A stretch of DNA of 64,000 bases from positions 23,226-87,225 of the forward strand of contig NZ_AYOD01000010.1 in assembly GCF_000497755.1 (NCBI RefSeq). Direction: 5' to 3'. Position 1 is the first letter of the stretch. Each line of letters opens with the position of its first letter. Shown here one piece after another: positions 43,206 to 52,044 of this stretch. The translations under genes were made by a program, and so were the position numbers. A model generated the notes under the pieces. That model did not search any database and was not told the DNA's origin. It saw nothing but the letters and a program-made list of their open reading frames with translations. This DNA comes from Aliihoeflea sp. 2WW (lineage in GTDB: Bacteria; Pseudomonadota; Alphaproteobacteria; Rhizobiales; Rhizobiaceae).

Positions 43206-43249
43206 TTGACATGTATATGCGAGGTCCAATATGTTACCAAACAGTAGAA
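43206..43249 (+). promoter_or_regulatory. Promoter and operator-like motif of the catabolic cluster
   Basis: TTGACA (43206-43211) and TATGTT (43230-43235) are spaced 18 bases apart, a good sigma-70 match. Overlapping the -10 region is TGTTACCAAACAGTAGAA (43232-43249), an imperfect dyad TNNTAC-N6-GTANNA. A close copy lies upstream of the transporter genes at 48851-48868. A repressor bound here would block RNA polymerase directly. Confidence 0.6.
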
Positions 43250-43319
43250 ATCATTGTATCGGCGACCTAGTTGCCGGAGGATAAATCGGAGCGCGAAGCG
43301 AGCTCCAACGGGAGGGACC

Positions 43320-44099
43320 ATGCGCTTTGAGACAATCGACTATGTCGAGGACGGACTTGTCGGCTGGCTAACTCTTTCGCGCCCGGAGGCATTGAACGCG
43401 CTGTCGTCCGAGATGCTTCTCGAGATCGAGCGGATTCTGGACGGGATGTCCGGATCGGTGCGCGTCCTTGTGATTACCGGTAAAGGCCGCGCATTCTGTG
43501 CTGGCGCGGACCTGCATAGCGTTGGGCGATCGCTCGACGGATCGCTGGATCTGCCTCGCTTTATCAAAAATTGCCAAGGGCTGTTCGCCAGGTTGAGGGC
43601 TTTGCCTTTTCCCGTGATCGCCGGGATTAACGGTGCCGCGATGGGCGGAGGACTAGAGCTGGCACTTTCGGCCGACATTATCGTGGCGAGCGATACGGCC
43701 TTGATTGGAGATGGTCACGCAAATTTCGGCGTAATCCCGGGCGCAGGGTCATGCGCCATCCTCCCCCGCATCGTGGGGCCGGTGGTTGCGAAGTATCTGC
43801 AATTTACCGGCTCCACGATGAATGCGGATGAACTTCGGCAGGCTGGCCTGGTTGCAAAGGTATGGAGCGCCGACGATTTTGAGGCTCGTCTTCGCGCACT
43901 GGCTGCATCCATTGCTGAGAAAAGCCCACTTGCGCTGGCTCACATGAAAAGGCTGAGCAACGCCTCTGCGGATCAGTCGGTCGAGTCGGTCCTGGATCTC
44001 GAAATGGAGGCGAACACCGTCCACGTGACTTCGCAGGATATGAGGGAAGGCTTGGCTGCATTCGCCGAGAAGCGACGGCCGGTTTTCAAAGGCATTTGA
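43320..44099 (+). CDS. Enoyl-CoA hydratase/isomerase (crotonase family)
   Basis: A 259-residue crotonase. The CoA-binding and oxyanion segments are GRAFCAGADLHSV near residue 60 and INGAAMGGGLELALSADIIV near 105. The Glu in GGGLELA corresponds to the first catalytic Glu of rat crotonase (E144). The second (E164) position reads HANFGVIPGAGS, with no Glu, so the enzyme may be an isomerase, hydrolase or lyase rather than a classic hydratase. The ATG at 43320 follows GGGAGG. It is the first gene of the cluster, with the SDR 16 bases downstream. Confidence 0.85.
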   Translation: MRFETIDYVEDGLVGWLTLSRPEALNALSSEMLLEIERILDGMSGSVRVLVITGKGRAFCAGADLHSVGRSLDGSLDLPRFIKNCQGLFARLRALPFPVIAGINGAAMGGGLELALSADIIVASDTALIGDGHANFGVIPGAGSCAILPRIVGPVVAKYLQFTGSTMNADELRQAGLVAKVWSADDFEARLRALAASIAEKSPLALAHMKRLSNASADQSVESVLDLEMEANTVHVTSQDMREGLAAFAEKRRPVFKGI

Positions 44100-44115
44100 A
44101 CCAGGAACGACATCA

Positions 44116-44883
44116 ATGAACATTTCAGAAAGCATTGCGGTGGTCACCGGAGGCGCATCCGGTATCGGGGCGGCCTGTTGCAAGCGTCTAATTCATCTGG
44201 GCGCGAAGGGCGTCGCGATACTCGATCTCAACGAGGAGGCGGGCAATAACCTTGCGCGCGAACTCGGCGACCGCTCTTTATTTTGCAAGACTGATGTTGC
44301 CGATCTCGGGAGCGTAGAGGCGGCGGTTGACCTGGCAGAAAGCAGTCTTGGACCTGTCAACACGGTTATTGCCGCAGCCGGCGTTGCTGCGCCGGCTAGG
44401 CTCTTCGGTAAATCCGGCCCGATCCCGATGGAAAAATTCGACGCAACCATACGGGTCAATCTGTACGGAACCCTCCATGTGATCCGCACAGCCGTAGGTT
44501 CTATGCGAAAGGGACCCGAACTGGCCGACGGCGAACGCGGGGTGATCATCTGCGTATCGTCGGGAGCAGCCTATGAAGGGCAGGTTGGCCAGATTGGATA
44601 TAGCGCTTCGAAAGCAGCGATTGTCGGAATGACATATCCGCTGATGCGGGAACTAGCGCCCGAAGGAATCCGGGTCGTCACCATTGCTCCCGGCGCGTTC
44701 GACACGCCCATCTACGATAGTGTGCCTCCATCGGTCAAGGCAGGACTCGAAGCGCAAATGATGTTCCCCAAACGGCTGGGCCATCCTGAAGAATTCGCGA
44801 TGTTTGTAGAAGAGATAATCAGAAATCCTGTTCACAACGGCCGCACGTATAGATTCGACTCCGGTGTCATATTGAGCGCTTGA
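44116..44883 (+). CDS. Short-chain dehydrogenase, HSD10-like 3-hydroxyacyl-CoA dehydrogenase
   Basis: A 255-residue classical SDR. The NAD-binding motif TGGASGIG is at residues 11-18, followed by an acidic LDLN loop near 38 that favours NAD over NADP. The catalytic Ser is in ICVSSGAAYEG near 149, with Tyr and Lys in GYSASKAA near 162-166. IRVVTIAPGAFDTP and the C-terminal FDSGVILSA resemble type II 3-hydroxyacyl-CoA dehydrogenases (HSD17B10), which also oxidise 2-methyl-3-hydroxyacyl-CoA. It probably does the third step of beta-oxidation here. Confidence 0.85.
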   Translation: MNISESIAVVTGGASGIGAACCKRLIHLGAKGVAILDLNEEAGNNLARELGDRSLFCKTDVADLGSVEAAVDLAESSLGPVNTVIAAAGVAAPARLFGKSGPIPMEKFDATIRVNLYGTLHVIRTAVGSMRKGPELADGERGVIICVSSGAAYEGQVGQIGYSASKAAIVGMTYPLMRELAPEGIRVVTIAPGAFDTPIYDSVPPSVKAGLEAQMMFPKRLGHPEEFAMFVEEIIRNPVHNGRTYRFDSGVILSA

Positions 44884-44957
44884 GACTTCAAAATCGCGTT
44901 CTTTAGAAACACCCAATCCAAATAGCATCTGATATTTTCCAAAGAGGAAATGCGTCC

Positions 44958-46106
44958 ATGCGCAAAACGTCCCCGTGGGTTAACGACGAACTTGAGGCTT
45001 TCCGGCGGACGGTTCGTCATTTCTTCGAAACGGTGGTGACGCCGCACCGGGAACAGTGGGAAGCCCAGCAGCACGTGGATCGTTCGGTCTGGAAGAAGGC
45101 AGGCGAACTGGGGCTGATCTGCGCGTCGGTTCCCGAAGAGTACGGTGGAATGGGAGGCACGTTTGCTCACGAGGCGATCATTGTCGAGGAGCAGGCCAGG
45201 GCGGGTGACACCGCATTCGGCCTGATCATGGGATCGCCCATGGCGTTGCCTCCGCTCCTGAACTACGGCTCGGTAAGCCAGAAGCGAAAGTACATGCCGG
45301 AGATTGCGGCAGGCAACGCTATCGTCGCGTTTGCGCTGACCGAACCCGGCGCTGGCTCCGACGCTAAGGCGATTCAGACTACGGCGCGACGCGACGGCCA
45401 CAGCTATGTCCTGAACGGCCAGAAGACGTTCATCTCCAATGGCTACAATGCTGATCTGGCGACGGTCGTCGCCCGGACGGGTCCGGCTGAGACGGGCGCT
45501 GGCGGCATTTCTGCCTTTTTCGTGGACCTCCGCGAACTTGAAGGCTACTCGGTCGGTCGGATCCTGAAGAAGATCGGACAGAAGGGCCAGGACACGGCGG
45601 AGTTATTCTTTGACGACTGCCGTATTCCTGCCGATGCGCTTCTTGGTGGTGTGGAGGGGCGAGGTTTCGGCCAGATCATCACCAGCTTGCAGGCCGAGCG
45701 CACTATCCTCGGCCTGTACGGCGTCGCCTATGCGGAGCAAGCGCTGGAGCTGACGCTGGAGTACGTAAAGTCGCGGCAGGCATTCGGAAAGTCACTCTTT
45801 GATTTTCAGAATACACGGTTCAAGCTTGCCGAATGTGCGACGAAAGTGCGGATCAGCCGACTTTTCATCGACGACTGCATCGCTCGGGTTCTCGAGGGTA
45901 CGATAGATCCGGCGACAGCCTCCATGGCGAAATACTGGGGAACGGACTTGCAGGTCGAGGTGATCGACACCTGCCTCCAGTTTTTTGGGGGGTATGGCTA
46001 CATGACCGACTATCCCATCGCCCGAATGTTCGCAGACGCCAGAGTTCAGAGGATCTATGGCGGAGCGAATGAGATCCAGAAGGAAGTCATCGCTCGCTCG
46101 CTCTAG
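44958..46106 (+). CDS. Acyl-CoA dehydrogenase
   Basis: A 382-residue flavoenzyme with the family blocks EYGGMGGTFAHEAIIVEEQA, AFALTEPGAGSDAKAIQTTA (FAD/substrate site), NGQKTFISNGYNADL, YVKSRQAFGKSLFDFQ and IYGGANEIQKEVIARSL. The last block has Gly where medium- and short-chain enzymes carry the catalytic Glu (YEG). This is the long-chain type pattern, in which the base lies earlier, in the helix before YVKSRQAFG. AAAGAGG precedes the ATG. It should form the alpha,beta double bond and pass electrons to ETF. Confidence 0.9.
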   Translation: MRKTSPWVNDELEAFRRTVRHFFETVVTPHREQWEAQQHVDRSVWKKAGELGLICASVPEEYGGMGGTFAHEAIIVEEQARAGDTAFGLIMGSPMALPPLLNYGSVSQKRKYMPEIAAGNAIVAFALTEPGAGSDAKAIQTTARRDGHSYVLNGQKTFISNGYNADLATVVARTGPAETGAGGISAFFVDLRELEGYSVGRILKKIGQKGQDTAELFFDDCRIPADALLGGVEGRGFGQIITSLQAERTILGLYGVAYAEQALELTLEYVKSRQAFGKSLFDFQNTRFKLAECATKVRISRLFIDDCIARVLEGTIDPATASMAKYWGTDLQVEVIDTCLQFFGGYGYMTDYPIARMFADARVQRIYGGANEIQKEVIARSL

Positions 46107-46151
46107 GAATGAGCGGCGATTTTTGAGCGCGCACACAGCAAGGGGCAGCGG

Positions 46152-47243
46152 ATGCCGGGACCTTTGACCGGATTGAAGGTGATCGAGTTGGGCGGCATAG
46201 GTCCTGCTCCGTTCTGCAGTATGCTGCTGGCCGATCTCGGAGCGGCGGTGACGCGCATTGAGCGGCCGCAAGGCGTGCGTCTCGTTAGTTCAGCGATACC
46301 GCCCCTTGAGCCACCCATCGATGTGCTCCATCGCGGAAAGGACGTTGAGTATCTTGACCTCAAAGTGGCGGAGGGGCGCGAAACGGCATTCGAGCTGCTC
46401 AAGACCGCGGACATCGCCATAGAAGGCTTCCGGCCCGGCACGATGGAGCGGCTCGGTCTGGGGCCTGCCGAATGCTTCGCGGAGAACAGTCGGCTGATCT
46501 ACGGGCGCATGACGGGATGGGGCGGCAGCGGTCCAATGGCGCAGACAGCTGGACACGACATCAACTATCTCGCCCTGACGGGCGCACTGGATGCCATTGG
46601 AGCGCCCGGCCAGCCGCCGACCGTGCCGCTCAATCTCGTCGGCGATTTCGGCGGCGGCGGCCTCATGCTTGCCTTCGGGCTGCTGGCCGCTCTTCATGAG
46701 CGCACGCTTTCCGGCAAAGGCCAAATCGTCGATGCTGCTATCGTGGATGGCGTATCGGTTCTGATGGCTTCCCTTTACGGTCTCCGTTCGTTTGGCCTTG
46801 AGGCGGCACCACGTGGGACCAATGTGGGAGACGGAGGCTGCCCATTTTACGGCGTATATGAGTGCGCCGATGGGCGCTATGTTGCCGTTGGCGCGCTGGA
46901 AGAGCCATTCTTCAAGCGGTTGCTGGAGCTGCTGGCATTGCCGAACGAATGGAGTTCTCGTTTCGACAAGGAATGCTGGCCTGCGATACGGGAACGCTTT
47001 GCAGAACGTTTCATGTTGCGCAGTCGCGACGAATGGTGCCGGCTCGCGAACGGGAGTGACGCGTGCGTCACTCCCGTCCTCGACTCCGCCGAAGCTCCAG
47101 GTCACCCGCACGCTGTCGCCCGCGGGGCATTCTTCACTCATCAGGGTGTGACGCAGCCAGCGCCAGCACCCCGCTTCAGCCGTACGCCGGCGGTTGTCGC
47201 AGAAACTTCTGGCACCAGGACTGGAGAAGTAAATCATGGATAA
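46152..47243 (+). CDS. Alpha-methylacyl-CoA racemase (CaiB/BaiF superfamily)
   Basis: A 363-residue family III CoA enzyme. IELGGIGPAPFCSMLLADLG at the N-terminus, GHDINYLALTGAL with His135-Asp136, and LVGDFGGGG with Asp165 match the His/Asp catalytic pair of alpha-methylacyl-CoA racemases (the His in GHDINY and the Asp in GDFGGG). CoA-transferases use an Asp nucleophile in a different setting. The reaction interconverts (2R)- and (2S)-methylacyl-CoA so that the acyl-CoA dehydrogenase can act. This points to 2-methyl-branched substrates. It overlaps the next gene by 8 bases. Confidence 0.88.
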   Translation: MPGPLTGLKVIELGGIGPAPFCSMLLADLGAAVTRIERPQGVRLVSSAIPPLEPPIDVLHRGKDVEYLDLKVAEGRETAFELLKTADIAIEGFRPGTMERLGLGPAECFAENSRLIYGRMTGWGGSGPMAQTAGHDINYLALTGALDAIGAPGQPPTVPLNLVGDFGGGGLMLAFGLLAALHERTLSGKGQIVDAAIVDGVSVLMASLYGLRSFGLEAAPRGTNVGDGGCPFYGVYECADGRYVAVGALEEPFFKRLLELLALPNEWSSRFDKECWPAIRERFAERFMLRSRDEWCRLANGSDACVTPVLDSAEAPGHPHAVARGAFFTHQGVTQPAPAPRFSRTPAVVAETSGTRTGEVNHG

Positions 47244-47664
47244 GTCGCGGCCCCTAATGCCAGGCCTGTTCAGAGAGACTACGGACGGGCCTGTTTTGAT
47301 CGGAAGCCGCTGTGAGGCATGCGGAAGAACCCATTTCCCGCTCGTTGCCACCTGCCTTGATTGTCTTCGGAAAGACTTGAAGGAAGTGGATCTGCCGCGA
47401 AGGGGCACGCTCTTCTCCTTCACCACAGTTCAGGTGAGATCCTCGAACTTTGGGCCGGGTCATACGGTCGGCTATGTGGAACTGGCAGACGGTGTGCGTG
47501 TCTTCGCGCCGCTCGTTGCGTCGAAGGAGCAGCCACCGGAGGTCGGCCAGCATGTCCGGCTAGAAATCAGTCCTCTCTGGCGTGTGCACGACGACACTGA
47601 AGTCATCGGCTACCGCTTTGTCCCGGAACTTCCGGGCGCCAAGGGAGAAGCGAGCCATGCGTGA
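47236..47664 (+). CDS. DUF35 zinc-ribbon/OB-fold protein, thiolase partner
   Basis: A 142-residue protein with an N-terminal rubredoxin-like zinc ribbon, CEACGRTHFP and CLDC (Cys near residues 26, 29, 40 and 43), and an OB-fold (LFSFTTVQVRSSNFGPGHTV, YVELADGVRVFAPLV). DUF35 proteins bind acyl-CoA and pair with SCP-x-type thiolases or aldolases, as in ChsH2-Ltp2 of steroid side-chain degradation. It overlaps both neighbours, the racemase before it and the thiolase after it, so a complex with the thiolase is likely. Confidence 0.87.
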   Translation: MDKSRPLMPGLFRETTDGPVLIGSRCEACGRTHFPLVATCLDCLRKDLKEVDLPRRGTLFSFTTVQVRSSNFGPGHTVGYVELADGVRVFAPLVASKEQPPEVGQHVRLEISPLWRVHDDTEVIGYRFVPELPGAKGEASHA

Positions 47665-48802
47665 CGTCGTGGTGCTGGGTGTAGGACAAAGCGTGTTTGG
47701 AAAGTTCCCGGAGCGCTCCGTCTCCAGTCTCGGTTGCGAGGCCGTACTCGCCGCCCTCGACGATGCTGGTATCGGACCGCGCCAGGTACAGACCGCTTAC
47801 TCCTCGCGTCTATACTCGGACATGATAACGAGCCAGACGATTCTGAAGGAGATCGGCATCGTCGGTATCGAGATGACCAATGTCGAGAATGCATGCGCTG
47901 GCGGCGCTACGGCCGTCCGGCAACTTTGGAAGGACATCGCAGGTGGCTTTTGTGACGTCGGTATCGCACTCGGCGTCGAATCTATGACAACGAGCCCGGT
48001 GGCTGGCAAGCTGATACCGCCGGCTCACGATGACCTTGAGGGCCAACTTGGGATGTCCATGCCGGCTCTTTTCGCTCTGATGGCGCGGCGGCTGATGACA
48101 ACGCAGGGAGCTACTATCGAGGATTTCGCGCAGGTGTCAGTCAAGGCTCACGATGCCGGCGCGCTCAATCCCTACGCTCAGTATCGGAAACGGCTCACGG
48201 TCGATGAGGTGGTGGGCTCTAGGATGATTGCCGATCCCATTACGCTGCTACAGTGTTGTCCCAATACCGACGGTGCGGCTGCGATCGTGCTCTGTTCGTC
48301 GGAATTTGCGCGCCGATACACCACCAAGCTTATTCGAATCATAGCGTCCTCTCTTGTTTCCGGCGACTATCTGTTCCGGAAGGACGACCTGACAACCTTC
48401 CGCCTCGGCGCCGCAGCTGCGGAGAAGGCGTACGAGATGGCGGGCGTCGCCCCGCGAGATCTCGATCTCGTCGAATTACACGATGCCTTCGCATCGGAGG
48501 AGATCATGCACTACGAGGACCTCAGCCTTTGCCCGCGCGGCGACGGGGTCGGGTTGCTCAGGTCAGGGGCGACCTCGCTTGGTGGCCGAATCCCCGTCAA
48601 TCCGAGCGGGGGGCTGCTGTCTCTGGGACATCCGCTCAGCGCGTCGGGCGTGCGTAACATCTGCGAGATTGTACTCCACCTGAGGGGTCGCGCCGGCGAC
48701 CGGCAGGTACACAATGCACGCCTCGGGCTTGCCCAGATGCTCGGTGGCGCGGCAACCGGGCTTGAGGCCGGTGCGGCTAGCGTCCACATCCTGGCAGCTT
48801 GA
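47657..48802 (+). CDS. SCP-x-type thiolase (or retro-aldolase)
   Basis: A 381-residue thiolase-superfamily enzyme. The nucleophile Cys is in TNVENACAGGATAV near residue 82. DLVELHDAFASEEIM carries one His, and VNPSGGLLSLGHPLSASG carries the His of the GHP motif. The second active-site Cys of classical thiolases is not in its usual place near the C-terminus (LGLAQMLGGAATG), as in SCP-x thiolases and Ltp2-type aldolases. The ATG at 47657 overlaps the DUF35 stop. It would release a short CoA ester, for instance propionyl-CoA from a 2-methyl-branched chain. Confidence 0.87.
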   Translation: MRDVVVLGVGQSVFGKFPERSVSSLGCEAVLAALDDAGIGPRQVQTAYSSRLYSDMITSQTILKEIGIVGIEMTNVENACAGGATAVRQLWKDIAGGFCDVGIALGVESMTTSPVAGKLIPPAHDDLEGQLGMSMPALFALMARRLMTTQGATIEDFAQVSVKAHDAGALNPYAQYRKRLTVDEVVGSRMIADPITLLQCCPNTDGAAAIVLCSSEFARRYTTKLIRIIASSLVSGDYLFRKDDLTTFRLGAAAAEKAYEMAGVAPRDLDLVELHDAFASEEIMHYEDLSLCPRGDGVGLLRSGATSLGGRIPVNPSGGLLSLGHPLSASGVRNICEIVLHLRGRAGDRQVHNARLGLAQMLGGAATGLEAGAASVHILAA

Positions 48803-48850
48803 GGCGCGGACCTACTGCATACCGTCCAGATCGAAATCCCGCGTCCTTCG

Positions 48851-48868
48851 TGTTACTCAATAGTAGAA
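48851..48868 (+). promoter_or_regulatory. Second copy of the operator-like motif, before the transporter genes
   Basis: TGTTACTCAATAGTAGAA matches the motif at 43232-43249 in 15 of 18 positions and keeps the dyad TNNTAC-N6-GTANNA. It lies in an AT-rich intergenic region, with TGATAT (48876-48881) as a possible -10, about 115 bases before the binding-protein start. Confidence 0.55.
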
Positions 48869-48982
48869 TTACAATTGATATGGTCGAAGAGATATGACAG
48901 TTTGAAGAGCCTGCGATAAGGCGCTCGAAACGGCGTCGCGAGGAGAGGCTTGGGTGAGTCACCTGGAATGGGAGGAATAACA

Positions 48983-50146
48983 ATGCATCGATTGAATCTA
49001 GTCAGGACGACCGCTTTACTCACCGTGTTGGCAATACCGATTGGGGCAGCTCATGCCCAGGATGCGATCCGGATCGGGGCAGTCCTTTCAATGACCGGCC
49101 CGGCGGGCTACAGCGGCGACCCGCAGGCAAAGACACTTAATGCCGAGGTCAAAGCTTTAAATGATTCTGGAGGTCTGCTTGGGCGGCAAATCGAACTTGT
49201 TATTTATGATGACGCTGCCGATGCCAGCACCGCACGTACTTTTGCGACGAGACTTGTCGAGGATGATGGGATAGTCGCCGTGATCGGCGGCAGTCTAACC
49301 GGCACAACGATGGCCATAATGCCGGTTGTTGAAGAGGCTGAGCTGCCACAGATTTCCCTAGCCGGCGCGCTACAGATCGTCGAGCCGGTGCGCCCCTATG
49401 TATTTAAAACACCGCATACCGATCGCATGGCATGCCAAAAGATATTCATCGATATGCAGGCGAACGGGATCAGCGGTGTCGGCCTTATTTCTGGAACGGA
49501 CGGTTTCGGGGCCTCGATGCGGCAGCAGTGCATCGATGTGGCAGCAGACTACGACATAACAATCGTGGCGGACGAAAACTACGGTCCGAACGACATCGAC
49601 ATGACCCCTCAGCTCAATCGAATAAAAAATACGGCTGGGCTCGATGCCGTCCTCAATCCAGGCCTTGGCACGGGCCCGGTCACGGTCACGCGCAACTTCC
49701 GACAACTTGCTATCAATGTACCACTCTACCATGGTCACGGCGTGACAACACAGAGTTTTGTTGATCTTGTTGGCGAAGCCGGTGACGGCGTTCGCATGCC
49801 TGCACCCGCACTCTTGGTGCCTGATCAACTGCCTGACGGTTCGCCCCAGAAAGATGTCGTCGATGCGTATGTCGCTCGCTATACATCAGTCTACAACGAA
49901 CCCGTTTCAGCGTTTGGCGGTTACGCGCACGATGCCCTGTTGATCCTCACAAGCGCAATCGCTGCTGCGGGCTCCACTGAACCGTCAAGTATCCGCGACG
50001 CTATGGAAGCGACAACCGGCGTCGTGGGGGTCACCGGCGAGTTTAACATGACTGTGGAGGACCATATGGGGTTGGATCCTTCCGCCTTCATCATGGTGGA
50101 GATACGCGACGGGAAGTGGCTGATCGTCGACACCCCCGCGCAATAG
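48983..50146 (+). CDS. ABC transporter substrate-binding protein (Liv type)
   Basis: A 387-residue periplasmic protein. The signal peptide MHRLNLVRTTALLTVLAIPI ends in AHA-QDAIRIG. The mature part has the type I fold of branched-chain-amino-acid/amide binding proteins: IRIGAVLSMTGPAGYSG, LIYDDAADASTARTFATRLV-like and VIGGSLTGTT segments. GGAGG lies 8 bases before the ATG at 48983. It is the first gene of a complete importer operon. Homologues bind amino acids, aromatic acids or other carboxylates, so the ligand cannot be told from sequence, but the context suggests the branched acid degraded here. Confidence 0.88.
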   Translation: MHRLNLVRTTALLTVLAIPIGAAHAQDAIRIGAVLSMTGPAGYSGDPQAKTLNAEVKALNDSGGLLGRQIELVIYDDAADASTARTFATRLVEDDGIVAVIGGSLTGTTMAIMPVVEEAELPQISLAGALQIVEPVRPYVFKTPHTDRMACQKIFIDMQANGISGVGLISGTDGFGASMRQQCIDVAADYDITIVADENYGPNDIDMTPQLNRIKNTAGLDAVLNPGLGTGPVTVTRNFRQLAINVPLYHGHGVTTQSFVDLVGEAGDGVRMPAPALLVPDQLPDGSPQKDVVDAYVARYTSVYNEPVSAFGGYAHDALLILTSAIAAAGSTEPSSIRDAMEATTGVVGVTGEFNMTVEDHMGLDPSAFIMVEIRDGKWLIVDTPAQ

Positions 50147-50227
50147 CTTTCTTTCCAAATCTCGTGCGCCCCTGGTTTCGAACTTTCGACCGGTTGCGCA
50201 CAACTTTTTGCGTCGCGGGGTTCAAGC

Positions 50228-51100
50228 ATGGCGGAATTTCTACAGATACTGTTCTCCGGGATTACCGTCGGTGCGGTGTACGCCCTGGTCGCGCTCGGGT
50301 TCACGCTGGTCTACAACGCATCGCATGTCGTGAGCTTGGCGCAGGGCGAATTCGTGATGCTTGGCGGCATGGTTACTGCTGCGCTCGTCGCGGCCGGTTT
50401 CGGCGTACCCTTGGCAGCGCTGTTCGCAGTGGCATTTGCGGTCATGGTTGGGCTGGCGGTCTATCGCTTTTCCATAGCTCCGGCCGCGGGAGCCTCCCCG
50501 ATCACGCTGATCATCATCACGCTTGGAGTGGCCATCTTTATCCAGGGAGTGACGATGGTCGTTCTTGGAAAGCAGATCCATTCGCTGCCGCCATTCCTCG
50601 GATCGGAGCCTCTTCTGGTAGGCGGCGCCACTGTGCTACCTCAGGGCTTGCTCGTGGTGGGCGGTTGCTTCTTGCTCGTCGTTGCCTTGTTCTACTTTCT
50701 CGAGCGGACGCTCGTGGGCAAGGCGCTGATGGCAACCGCCGCAAACAGGCTGGCCGCCCAACTTGTCGGGATCGATACCAGGGTGATGCTCGCCCTTGCT
50801 TTCGCCGCCTCAGCCATAATGGGAGCGATCGCAGGTATTCTTGTAACGCCGCTCACCCTCACGAGATTCGACATCGGCATCGTGATGACCGTCAAGGGTT
50901 TCGCGGCAGCGATGCTGGGGGGCATCGGCAGCCCCTTCGGGGCGGTAGTTGGGGGACTTTTGCTCGGCGTGCTCGAAGGGCTGGGCGCCGGCTACGTCAA
51001 CTCCGCCTACAAGGACGCCATCGCCTTTCTCGCGATCCTGCTGACGTTTGCCTGGCGGCCGCAAGGTCTGTTCGGGCGCAAGATGGTGGAGCGGGTCTGA
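50228..51100 (+). CDS. livH: ABC transporter permease (LivH type)
   Basis: A 290-residue inner-membrane permease with about eight helices: FLQILFSGITVGAVYALVAL at the N-terminus, VSLAQGEFVMLGGMV in the first loop, and the cytoplasmic coupling segment KGFAAAMLGGIGSPFGAVVG near residue 220. It pairs with the LivM-type protein to form the channel. The stop overlaps the livM start (TGATG). Confidence 0.9.
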   Translation: MAEFLQILFSGITVGAVYALVALGFTLVYNASHVVSLAQGEFVMLGGMVTAALVAAGFGVPLAALFAVAFAVMVGLAVYRFSIAPAAGASPITLIIITLGVAIFIQGVTMVVLGKQIHSLPPFLGSEPLLVGGATVLPQGLLVVGGCFLLVVALFYFLERTLVGKALMATAANRLAAQLVGIDTRVMLALAFAASAIMGAIAGILVTPLTLTRFDIGIVMTVKGFAAAMLGGIGSPFGAVVGGLLLGVLEGLGAGYVNSAYKDAIAFLAILLTFAWRPQGLFGRKMVERV

Positions 51101-52044
51101 TGGCTATTCTCCTATCCTGGCGCTTCACGCCACTTCTGGCGCTCGCGACGCTCCTGCTTGTGCTGCCCCTTCTGTTCCATTCGAACCTGCACTATCGTCT
51201 CGGAGCGCTTGTGTGGACGTTCGGGCTGGCCGCGATCGGGGTCAATATCCTGATGGGCTATGCCGGCCAGGTGAGCCTTGGCCATGCAGGCTTCTTCGGT
51301 ATCGGTGCCTATTCGGTGGCGATCGGCCCAGCCCATTTCGGATTGGCGCCGTTATTCGCCGGCCTCATCGGTGTGGCAGCGGCAGCGGCTATCGCCTGGA
51401 TCGTGGGCAAGGCGATTCTCAGATTCCAGGGGCTCTATCTCGGCATCGCGACGCTGGCATTCGGCATCCTCGTGACGCTCGTCCTCAACAACGAAGCGCA
51501 AGTCACTGGCGGCCCGGACGGGATGCAGGTAAAGGCGGCAGCGCTGTTCGGCTGGAGAATCTCGGGAGCCGTCACCTGGTACTGGGTGAGCGGTGCCGTG
51601 ATGCTGGCCGGCGCCTTCCTTGCCCTCAACCTCCATTCGAGCCCAAGCGGTCGGGCGTTGCGCGCCTTGCATGACAGCGAGGTGGCTGCGGCCGTCGTCG
51701 GTGTCGACACGGCCCGCAAGAAACTGCAGGCCTTCGTAATCGCCGCAGTATACGCGGCTGTCGCTGGCGCAATGCTCGCCCTCATGAACGGTTTCGTCAC
51801 GCCGGACGTCTCCTCCCTCCTCTCCTCCATCGAAATGGTGACGATGGTCGTGATCGGCGGAATGGGCTCGATCTTCGGCTCAGTGGTCGGTGCCGCGTTT
51901 ATTACGGTTCTTCCGCAACTCCTGGTCTGGCTGCACGATTTTGAAACCGCATTTCTTGGCCTGACGATCGTGCTGTTCCTGGTGCTGCTTCCCGCAGGCA
52001 TCGTCCCGAGCCTGGTCGACCTGTTTCGGAGACTGGGAAGATGA
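51100..52044 (+). CDS. livM: ABC transporter permease (LivM type)
   Basis: A 314-residue inner-membrane permease. It has several hydrophobic helices, NILMGYAGQVSLGHAGFFGI (the LivM signature near residue 50), TGGPDGMQV, RALRALHDSEVAAAVVGVDT, and the coupling segment TMVVIGGMGSIFGSVVGAAF. It starts on the last base of livH and overlaps livG by 4 bases. Confidence 0.9.
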   Translation: MAILLSWRFTPLLALATLLLVLPLLFHSNLHYRLGALVWTFGLAAIGVNILMGYAGQVSLGHAGFFGIGAYSVAIGPAHFGLAPLFAGLIGVAAAAAIAWIVGKAILRFQGLYLGIATLAFGILVTLVLNNEAQVTGGPDGMQVKAAALFGWRISGAVTWYWVSGAVMLAGAFLALNLHSSPSGRALRALHDSEVAAAVVGVDTARKKLQAFVIAAVYAAVAGAMLALMNGFVTPDVSSLLSSIEMVTMVVIGGMGSIFGSVVGAAFITVLPQLLVWLHDFETAFLGLTIVLFLVLLPAGIVPSLVDLFRRLGR

